From the NCBI GenBank assembly GCA_029851415.1, contig CM056742.1, forward strand, positions 84,000,748 through 84,064,747: a DNA stretch of 64,000 bases, given 5' to 3'. Positions 58,273 through 64,000 of the stretch are shown in pieces. The translations under genes were made by a program, and so were the position numbers. Position 1 is the stretch's first letter. Every line of letters starts with the position of its first letter. The notes beneath the pieces were generated by a model. The model had not been told where the DNA came from, did not search any database, and saw only the letters and a program-made list of their open reading frames with translations. Source of the DNA: Eretmocerus hayati. Lineage: Eukaryota; Arthropoda; Insecta; Hymenoptera; Aphelinidae.

Positions 58273-58610
58273 GAGGTACAACTGGTCGGCAACTCGCACT
58301 AGCAGCACGGGACATCCCAAATTTTCGTGGAGTGTTTGCACTAGAATATCTCCCCCCACCCCCTGCCTGGGACACTGAAGCTGCAATAGTGAATCTCGAA
58401 AAAGCACATTGGGTCGCATACTGGAAGAAGGGACGTCAAATTGAGTATTTCGATAGTTTTGGTAATCTGAAACCACCTCGAGAACTGGTGGAGTATTGGA
58501 AAAAAAGTCGGTCAGATTGTGAGATCACTTACAACCGATTGCAGCGCCAGACATTCCGCCAGAGCATTTGTGGTCCATTGTGTGTCAAATTTCTGAGAGA
58601 TCGTATATAA
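58236..58610 (+). CDS. Adenain-like cysteine protease
   Basis: The frame is open from 58170 to TAA 58610 but has no ATG. The recognisable part starts about 58285 (RDIPNFRGVFALEYLP). The catalytic set is visible in order: His in KAHWVAYW, Asp in EYFDSFG and Cys in SICGPLC. Family members mature capsid proteins. Length from the shift site is about 125 residues, shorter than adenovirus protease at about 200. Expression could come from -1 frameshifting at 58230-58236 inside the PLA2-like gene, a spliced upstream exon or a non-AUG start. The stop codon lies inside the next gene's TATA box. Confidence 0.8.
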   Translation, partial: LEKKKRGCKKKIRGTTGRQLALAARDIPNFRGVFALEYLPPPPAWDTEAAIVNLEKAHWVAYWKKGRQIEYFDSFGNLKPPRELVEYWKKSRSDCEITYNRLQRQTFRQSICGPLCVKFLRDRI

Positions 58611-58641
58611 ATACGAGGTGCAGTGGTGAAACGTAGTCAGT
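58606..58641 (+). promoter_or_regulatory. TATA box and TCAGT initiator of the penton-like gene
   Basis: TATAAATA (58606-58613) overlaps the protease stop. TCAGT (58637-58641, A at 58639) is 33 bp from the box start and only 4 nt before the ATG at 58643. Confidence 0.7.
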
Positions 58642-58642
58642 C

Positions 58643-59407
58643 ATGAGTGAGGTCTTTGTGGTGTCGAGTACCTCCACATACATCGATCAAAACATCAAAC
58701 TCAAGGAGCATCTGTCTCCCAATAAGATCTATGAATTGGGTTTAGTTGATCTTACGACCTATCACGCAATTCCAAACATCGATTGGAGGAACAACCACTT
58801 CTACTGGGGAGATCAAAAATTGGAGATACCCACTGGGACCTACGAGATTGCTGACATTGAAGAGTTTTTGCAGGAGCATATACCACCGAGGGTGCCAGTC
58901 AAGACCTACGCAGAAGAAGTGGTAGATGGTGATATCCCACGAGGCTTGACTGAAAGATCAATTTTCATTCGTGTCAACAAGAACTCTCTACATTGTGAGA
59001 TCTTTTCCCATCACGACATTGATTTCACCCCTGAAAATAGTCTGGCACGTCTTTTGGGGTTTGAAAAATGCACATTACCAGCTTACAAGTGGCACACATC
59101 TAATCACATTGTGAAAATCAGTCGAGTGAATGTTGTGAGAGTTGAGTGTAATCTGATTCGTGGTACATACTTCAATGGGTCCCCGTGCTACACAATCTAT
59201 GAATTTTCACCCCATCAGGTGAAAGCGGGTGAGCAGTATACAAAAGAACCTAAAAACATTTTGTATTCGCAAACGAGAACGAATGATATAAAAAATATCT
59301 GCATAAGACTTTTGGATCAGAACGGTGACCTTATTAACAATCGTGGGGAAGAAATTACTATGAGGTTTCATTTGAGGGAGAGGAAAAGGAGGGATGTACG
59401 TATATAA
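58643..59407 (+). CDS. Minor capsid protein, penton-like single jelly roll
   Basis: ATG 58643, 254 residues. Visible blocks match adintovirus/Polinton penton proteins: KIYELGLVDLTTYHAIPNI, IPTGTYEIADIEEFL, NSLHCEIFSHHDIDF, NSLARLLGF, VNVVRVECNLIRGTYFNGS and IRLLDQNGDLINNRGEEITMRFHL. The beta-rich composition fits a single jelly roll. It would occupy the five-fold vertices. Complete, with no internal stop. Confidence 0.85.
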   Translation: MSEVFVVSSTSTYIDQNIKLKEHLSPNKIYELGLVDLTTYHAIPNIDWRNNHFYWGDQKLEIPTGTYEIADIEEFLQEHIPPRVPVKTYAEEVVDGDIPRGLTERSIFIRVNKNSLHCEIFSHHDIDFTPENSLARLLGFEKCTLPAYKWHTSNHIVKISRVNVVRVECNLIRGTYFNGSPCYTIYEFSPHQVKAGEQYTKEPKNILYSQTRTNDIKNICIRLLDQNGDLINNRGEEITMRFHLRERKRRDVRI

Positions 59408-59579
59408 TACAGCTGAAAAGTCACTCACGTCTCAGTTGTCTGAGGTGAGTCGAGTGAGACACACATTCAAGGGGTCCAAAAGACCCCCACTCACTCGTAA
59501 AAGTATCATTTTTCTACAATCTCTGGGCTATAAAGTGCAGAAAAATGGCTACCCGTTCCGACATCCTGGACATAACTAG
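59394..59579 (+). CDS. Possible small ORF with a conserved-looking 'LT..S..FL.SLG' motif
   Basis: An ATG frame of 61 codons overlaps the end of the penton-like gene and the start of the capsid gene. It contains PLTRKSIIFLQSLGYKV, a pattern I associate with tiny ORFs near capsid genes of related elements. It lies mostly inside what also looks like a 5' UTR intron of the capsid transcript, and its ATG precedes the predicted transcription start, so both readings conflict. Confidence 0.3.
   Translation: MYVYNTAEKSLTSQLSEVSRVRHTFKGSKRPPLTRKSIIFLQSLGYKVQKNGYPFRHPGHN
59401..59540 (+). promoter_or_regulatory. Promoter and probable leader intron of the major capsid gene
   Basis: TATATAATA (59401-59409) and TCAGT (59432-59436, A at 59434) have the same spacing as at other viral genes. 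A donor GAG/GTGAGT at 59445 and an acceptor TGCAG ending at 59540, preceded by a pyrimidine-rich stretch, outline a 96 bp leader intron ending 4 nt before the capsid ATG. Confidence 0.5.
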
Positions 59580-60762
59580 ACCACCTGTGAAGGATGAGCG
59601 TATAACGAAACGCCTGGTTCGTAAATATCAACCCTTTAATTTCCAAAATCTGTCGAGGAATGATGAAATTAGAATCACCGTATCGAGCAATGACGTCTAT
59701 TTGTTACCAAGTGAAGCTTATTTATACATAGCTGGTAATATAGCGTTTGACACCGAGGCAAATATCATTCTTGTCAATAACTTCCCGTGTTTCATGTTTG
59801 AAAGTGCTCGTATTGAAATTAACAATGTTATCATTGATGAGACTAAAAATGTTGGGGTTGTCACGCTTATGAAAAATATCGCATCACTTTCTGCTGATGA
59901 GGAAAAGAGCCTGTCGGGGGGAGCATACCATTCTGGAGACTACACAATCAGCACAGGTTATGGCTTCAACTTTGCACTGCCTTTGAACAAAATGTTTGGT
60001 TTTTGTGAGGACTACAAGCGTGTGATTGCTCATGCAAAATTCGATATTGTCCTGCTGAGATCGAAAAACGATAATGATTGTGTGATAACGACCAAAGATG
60101 AGTGCAGCCCAGTGATAAACTTGTCAGCAGTAACGCTTCACATACCCCATGTCTATCCAGCAGATTCAATAAAATTACGTCTTTTGAAGATCTTGGAACG
60201 TGGAACACCTATATATCTATCATTCAGATCATGGGATTCAGTTGAATATCCATCATTACCGGAAAATACTTCACAGTTGATATGGCCGATAAAAAGCACT
60301 AGTCAGATGGAAAAGCCACGCTACATCATAATCGCTTTCCAAACTGGTAGACGTAACAATCGCAAAAAGAGTGCAGTGAAATTTGATCACTGCAAGCTGA
60401 CAAACGTGAAACTTTTTCTCAATTCCGAGGCCTATCCCTATGAGCATATGCATTTGGATTTTGAAAATTCGCGAAATACTTCAATTCTCTATCAGATGCT
60501 CAAGTCTTTTAGGCAGAGCTACTACGACACGGAAAATGCAAGTCTGTCTATGAGTATGGCGAATTTTATCGATAAATATCCGATAATAGCCTTGGACATT
60601 TCAGAACAAGATGAATCGGTGAAATCGTCGGTCGTTGACATTCGTTTGGAACTAGAATTTAAGGAAAATATCCCAAAAAATACGACAGCGTATTGCATCA
60701 TTATTCACGATAAGATTGTCAAATATAATCCACTGACGAGTATGGTTCAGAAGATAATTTGA
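59545..60762 (+). CDS. Major capsid protein, hexon-like double jelly roll
   Basis: ATG 59545, 405 residues. It shows the pattern of adintovirus/Polinton hexons from arthropods: YQPFNFQNLSRNDEIRITV, YLLPSEAYLYIAGNIAF, ESARIEINNVIIDETKNVG, LMKNIASLS and, in the second half, PRYIIIAFQTGRRN, LTNVKLFLNSEAYPYE and YPIIALDISEQDE. Hexon trimers build the capsid faces. It follows the penton-like gene, the usual neighbourhood for Polintons. No inactivating change is visible. Confidence 0.85.
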   Translation: MATRSDILDITRPPVKDERITKRLVRKYQPFNFQNLSRNDEIRITVSSNDVYLLPSEAYLYIAGNIAFDTEANIILVNNFPCFMFESARIEINNVIIDETKNVGVVTLMKNIASLSADEEKSLSGGAYHSGDYTISTGYGFNFALPLNKMFGFCEDYKRVIAHAKFDIVLLRSKNDNDCVITTKDECSPVINLSAVTLHIPHVYPADSIKLRLLKILERGTPIYLSFRSWDSVEYPSLPENTSQLIWPIKSTSQMEKPRYIIIAFQTGRRNNRKKSAVKFDHCKLTNVKLFLNSEAYPYEHMHLDFENSRNTSILYQMLKSFRQSYYDTENASLSMSMANFIDKYPIIALDISEQDESVKSSVVDIRLELEFKENIPKNTTAYCIIIHDKIVKYNPLTSMVQKII

Positions 60763-60796
60763 AGGCTTTTTACAGTCAGAAGCAACAACTGATGAC

Positions 60797-61450
60797 ATGG
60801 AGTCTGAGGTGGGGAGAAAAAGGAAAAAAAAGTCTCACGACGATTGTGGGCGCTTTGACATGAGTGATATTGAAAAGGCATACCCTATGCGTGCAAATTA
60901 CATCTTTATCGATATGCAGGGGTATACAATTGGATATGCCAAACAGGTGTTCATCCCCAAGGAAATTGCTCTGATCAATCAAGAGCTGAAAGAATGCGTC
61001 AAGACCTATGAGCCGCTGCACTATACAATTGAACCACCCTATGACATAAAAAATCTAGAGACTCGAGAGCTTAAGAATATGATCCATCATTTCAACTATG
61101 GGCATAATATACCATGGGGTGCGGGTTCCACGCCTTGGGATCAAAAAGTTGCTGGAATAGCACGAGAGTTGGAAACAGCACGCTCGGTCTTTAGAATGAA
61201 TATCGTCTATGTGAATCGTAATGAGAAAAAGGACTGGCTACGTCAACTTCTACCCGAATATTTCAAGCACAACACGTCATTTTGGCTGAAAAATATATAC
61301 GAAGAGTGTGGTGGTGAGAGAGATGCTTACTTTGACAGGAACTATAACTACACTCCCTGCAAATTCCACGATAATTCGTCATTTAGATGTGCACTACGTA
61401 CCGCACAACATATGTATCACTTGAAGAATAAAAAGCACACAGACGAATAA
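60797..61450 (+). CDS. Unknown viral protein with degenerate exonuclease-like pattern
   Basis: ATG 60797, 217 residues, basic N-terminus (GRKRKKKS). YIFIDMQGYTIGYAKQVFIPKEIALI near residues 34-60 and a later CKFHDNSSFRCALRTAQHMY resemble a family found beside Polinton-type genes in arthropods. It may be derived from a DEDD-type exonuclease in which only the first Asp survives. This is a pattern-based guess. A (CT)n run and AATAAA (61495-61500) follow the stop. Confidence 0.5.
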   Translation: MESEVGRKRKKKSHDDCGRFDMSDIEKAYPMRANYIFIDMQGYTIGYAKQVFIPKEIALINQELKECVKTYEPLHYTIEPPYDIKNLETRELKNMIHHFNYGHNIPWGAGSTPWDQKVAGIARELETARSVFRMNIVYVNRNEKKDWLRQLLPEYFKHNTSFWLKNIYEECGGERDAYFDRNYNYTPCKFHDNSSFRCALRTAQHMYHLKNKKHTDE

Positions 61451-61579
61451 TTTTCGTCTCTCTCTCTCTCTCTCTATGTATCTATGTGCACATAAATAAA
61501 AAAAAAATCCATGGAAAAATGGTGTTGTTATTTCATTTTAACTCCCTCCCCACTCGTTTTCTCGAAATATCTCACGAGG

Positions 61580-61615
61580 TATAAATTGATGAATTTGGAA
61601 GCTCTGAAAGTCAGT
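61580..61615 (+). promoter_or_regulatory. TATA box and TCAGT initiator of the integrase gene
   Basis: TATAAATT (61580-61587) and TCAGT (61611-61615, A at 61613) are 33 bp apart; the ATG is at 61642. Confidence 0.65.
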
Positions 61616-61641
61616 TGAAATTATCACGTCCAACACACACA

Positions 61642-62601
61642 ATGGATCAGTTTAGTGCTGAAAAAGTGCGATTGGTGAACGAGTTGCATAGGCCTGCAAG
61701 GCGATTTTTCCCACGACGGAGAGTAAATGTTCGTTCAATAGATGATTGTTGGCAGATTGATTTAATTAGTATGTTACAGCATTCTAAATCGAATAAGGGG
61801 TACAATTATATCTTGGCTGTAATAGACGTTTTCTCAAAATATGCTTGGTGCTTACCGGTTAAGAGAAAAAATGCTTCGGATGTGTGTGAGGCGTTCAAAT
61901 CAATTCTAGACACAGAAGGCCGTCAGCCTAAAAACGTGCAGAGTGATCAGGGCACGGAATTCTATAACGCTAAATTCAGTCAACTCATGAAGGAACGGAA
62001 TATCAATCATTACTCGACATACTCTGTCTGTAAATCGTCCGTAGTGGAACGCTTCATAAGAACAATCAAGAGTAAAATGTACCGTTACTTCTCGCTGAGA
62101 GGAAACTACAAGTGGTTGGATATAATTGACCCTCTCTTGAAAGAATACAACTTTTGTGATAAACATAGGACAATAGGTATGCAACCGGCTCGAGTATGGA
62201 AAAGATCTGCTAAACAGCGAGAAATTGAAGCAAGTCTATTGAAAACAGTGTATAGTCGTAAACGCAGAGAGAAATATGCTAAATTCAAAGTTGGTGATCA
62301 TGTGCGAGTATCTCGATACAAGACAGTTTTTTCGAAAGGATATACAGCCAACTGGTCTGCTGAAATTTTCAAGGTTGCTCGTGTGAATAAGAGTGAATGG
62401 CCGGTAACATATCATTTGATGGATGGGCAAAATCAGCCAATTTTGGGGCAATTTTATACTAAAGAATTGAGTAAAGTGCACGATCCCGATGTTTATTTAG
62501 TGGAACGTGTTTTGCAAACAAAGGCTAATAAGGTTTTGGTTAAGTGGTGGGGGCTTCCTGCATCTATGAACAGCTGGATCGATAGAAAATCGATTTTATG
62601 A
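61642..62601 (+). CDS. Retrovirus-type integrase with C-terminal chromodomain
   Basis: The first ATG is 61642, giving 319 residues. The DDE core is complete: Asp in DDCWQIDLI, Asp in VQSDQGTEFYN and Glu in SSVVERFIRTIKSKM. An SH3-like region (FKVGDHVRVSRY) and KGYTANWSAEIFKV follow, and the C-terminus is a chromodomain (YLVERVLQTKANKVLVKWWG). This order is standard for Polinton/adintovirus integrases, which insert the genome into host DNA; a chromodomain may steer insertion to marked chromatin. AATAAA is at 62610-62615. Intact. Confidence 0.92.
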   Translation: MDQFSAEKVRLVNELHRPARRFFPRRRVNVRSIDDCWQIDLISMLQHSKSNKGYNYILAVIDVFSKYAWCLPVKRKNASDVCEAFKSILDTEGRQPKNVQSDQGTEFYNAKFSQLMKERNINHYSTYSVCKSSVVERFIRTIKSKMYRYFSLRGNYKWLDIIDPLLKEYNFCDKHRTIGMQPARVWKRSAKQREIEASLLKTVYSRKRREKYAKFKVGDHVRVSRYKTVFSKGYTANWSAEIFKVARVNKSEWPVTYHLMDGQNQPILGQFYTKELSKVHDPDVYLVERVLQTKANKVLVKWWGLPASMNSWIDRKSIL

Positions 62602-62673
62602 TGGGTTGAAATAAAGAAAAACATATATTTCTCAAATTTCAATTTTTTTTTTTATTCCCAACAAACCAATCAT

Positions 62674-63097
62674 CTAAATCTCTACATTTATTACTTGTAC
62701 ATCTGATATTCGATACCTACAATACCAGAGAAAACTGGCAATTCTCGTGATATCATCAATCATATAGTGTGAGTAAGTTCTAGATCTATCAAAACCTTGG
62801 ATTTCAAAAAGCTCATCCTCCCATTCAGAGTAGTGGTAGAGTGAGAAAATTGAATGGTAATTGATTATGTTGAAGAATATCATGAATTTGTAGCTCGTAT
62901 CGAGGTATGGTAATGCTATACAATGGTGTAAGAATGCGTCTCCGTAAATATATTCCGTCTCATGGTTCAGCAGACAGTTGATGATCTCAAGCTGACCTGA
63001 AACGGAAAAAAGGGGGGAAATTTAGATGGGTGTATTATAGTGTGAGTGTGGATAAAAAGAAATTTTTAAACTCACCGTCTCTCCCTATGGAAAACAT
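62674..63097 (-). CDS. Small two-exon viral gene, unknown function
   Basis: ATG 63097 opens a 22 nt first exon. A 79 bp intron (63075-62997, GTGAGT...GTTTCAG) joins in phase to exon 2 (62996-62674), giving 114 residues. Exon 2 codes for a His/Tyr-rich segment (YGDAFLHHCIALPYLD) and a region with DDITRIASFLWYCRYR. AATAAA on this strand is at 62656-62651, facing the integrase signal. The exact frame match across the intron and the own poly(A) signal support a real gene. The family is not recognised. Confidence 0.6.
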
Positions 63098-63142
63098 TTT
63101 GCGTCAGACGTGTTTACACCTGCGAGTGTGCGAGATATCTGG

Positions 63143-64000
63143 TTAAAAATCACACTCGGTAGTGAACTTGGTGGTATCCCCAAGCACACCCCACTTTTGA
63201 TATTCTCCCACTCTCTTCTCAAAGGAATTAGTCTTGCCTTCGAGAGAAATACCCTCAATGAATGTAAAAGGATTGGATGAGTGAAAAGTCTTGGAAAAGC
63301 CGAGCTCCCCGAGCAGTCTGTCAGCAACAAATTCTATATACTGGCTCATCAGTTTGACGTTCATACCAATCAATGACACTGGCAGTGCATCAGTGAGGGA
63401 ATTCAGTTCGATCTTCACTGCATCCAAAATAATCTCTTTTACTCGCTCTTCGGATGGTTTCCGCACAATATATGAGAAGAGCAGACATGCGAAATCACAG
63501 TGCAATCCTTCATCACGTGAAATTAATTCGTTTGAGAATGAGAGTCCAGGTAGTAGAGATCTGCTTTTCAGCCAATAGATGCTCGCAAAACTGCCGCTGA
63601 AAAAGATTCCCTCTACAGCGGCGAATGCGACAAGTCGCTCAGCAAAAGTCACGGATTTGTCATCAATCCACTTTAAAGCCCATTCTGCTTTGAGGGTGAC
63701 ACATGGGAGATTCTTGATAGCGTTGAATAGAAACAGCTTCCTCTCGGGATCTCGTATGTAAGTATCAATAAGGAGAGCGTACATTTCAGAATGTACGTTC
63801 TCCATAGCAATTTGAAATCCATAAAATGATCGAGCCTCGGGTATTTGTACTTGCTGTGAAAAGTTCAATAATAAGTTCTCATTGACGATCCCGTCAGATG
63901 CTGCAAAAAATGCAAGAACGTGGGATATAAAATGCTGCTCAGAATCGTTGAGCTTTTCCCAATCGCTCAAGTCTTTTGATAAATCCACTTCTTCGGCTGT
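63143..64000 (-). CDS. Ribonucleotide reductase small subunit (class Ia R2), 5' end outside window
   Basis: The frame is open from the right edge (TAEEVD, containing the first iron ligand Asp) to TAA at 63143. The diiron ligands and radical site are all visible: Glu and His of ENVHSE, the tyrosyl-radical Tyr in SEMYALL, Glu in AVEGIFFSG and Glu/His in RDEGLHCDF. The C-terminal tail, needed to bind the large subunit, is TTECDF, unlike the usual animal form ending in ADF. The enzyme makes deoxyribonucleotides. At least 285 codons are free of introns and lie 46 bp from a viral gene, which suggests viral capture, but the host gene cannot be excluded. Confidence 0.88.
   Translation of the reverse strand, partial: TAEEVDLSKDLSDWEKLNDSEQHFISHVLAFFAASDGIVNENLLLNFSQQVQIPEARSFYGFQIAMENVHSEMYALLIDTYIRDPERKLFLFNAIKNLPCVTLKAEWALKWIDDKSVTFAERLVAFAAVEGIFFSGSFASIYWLKSRSLLPGLSFSNELISRDEGLHCDFACLLFSYIVRKPSEERVKEIILDAVKIELNSLTDALPVSLIGMNVKLMSQYIEFVADRLLGELGFSKTFHSSNPFTFIEGISLEGKTNSFEKRVGEYQKWGVLGDTTKFTTECDF

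Larger units (their letters stand above)
46700..64000. mobile_element. Endogenous adintovirus (Maverick/Polinton), right end beyond window
   Basis: Over 17 kb, seventeen or so closely packed genes on both strands include the defining set: protein-primed family B DNA polymerase, FtsK/A32-type packaging ATPase, adenain-like cysteine protease, single- and double-jelly-roll capsid proteins and a retrovirus-type integrase. Genes have short introns, AATAAA signals and TATA plus TCAGT promoters, consistent with nuclear host-like expression. Most frames are intact, so the insertion is young, or conserved. Terminal inverted repeats and target duplication could not be tested. Confidence 0.9.

Noticed and set aside
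59529..59535. TATAAAG just before the capsid ATG as its promoter
   Set aside because: It is only 16 bp upstream of the ATG, so transcription would start inside the gene; a better TATA/TCAGT pair lies at 59401-59436.
61615..61641. Integrase start at the upstream TTG
   Set aside because: It is a non-AUG codon within the predicted initiator; the ATG at 61642 is the better start for a eukaryotic transcript.

Overview
The window reads as arthropod, probably insect, nuclear DNA. The base composition is AT-rich, microsatellites of (CT)n, (CA)n and (TA)n are common, introns are short with GT-AG ends, and the mobile elements are of types usual in insects. Only one or two stretches look like host gene exons (about 2.5-5.2 kb and 11.0-11.7 kb). 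The species cannot be named from the sequence.

From 0 to 17 kb the DNA is mostly non-coding and built from repeats. There are three diverged tandem units, each ending in a splice donor (2.5-5.0 kb). A 2.5 kb foldback element has about 0.8 kb arms and a satellite-like core, and sits exactly between two 178 bp direct repeats (6.0-8.9 kb). A two-exon gene of unknown function follows (11.0-11.7 kb), then an inverted pair of tRNA-derived SINE-like copies (12.2-12.6 kb), a 640 bp tandem duplication (13.0-14.2 kb), a TA-flanked foldback element (14.9-16.0 kb) and a decayed LINE (16.3-17.3 kb).

From 18.1 to 29.1 kb lies a decayed Gypsy/Ty3 LTR retrotransposon: two LTRs, gag, protease, RT, RNase H, integrase and a third reading frame with its own CCHC knuckle. 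Two non-autonomous DNA transposons are nested in it: a piggyBac-type element between TTAA copies (21,644-22,596) and a Mutator-like element with about 390 bp TIRs and a 9 bp target duplication (26,639-28,363). From 29 to 33.7 kb is non-coding DNA with another foldback. From 33.7 to 39.7 kb are two head-to-head LINEs, an R1-type copy on the minus strand and a CR1/L2-type copy on the plus strand with an intact endonuclease-RT frame. A decayed BEL/Pao element fills 40.1-45.2 kb.

The most interesting part is about 46.7 kb to the window end: a largely intact endogenous adintovirus (Maverick/Polinton class). It encodes protein-primed family B DNA polymerase, packaging ATPase, a PLA2/adenovirus-pX-like protein, an adenain-like protease, penton-like and hexon-like capsid proteins, a chromodomain integrase, several proteins of unknown role, and at the right edge a ribonucleotide reductase small subunit. 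The replication, packaging, maturation, capsid and integration functions form a plausible complete set. Genes are packed on both strands with short introns, AATAAA signals and a repeated promoter pattern (TATA box about 31-37 bp before a TCAGT-type initiator). Unusual points are a free-standing duplicate of the polymerase N-terminal module, a possible -1 frameshift site joining the PLA2-like protein to the protease, one TATA box placed to serve two divergent genes, and the ribonucleotide reductase gene.
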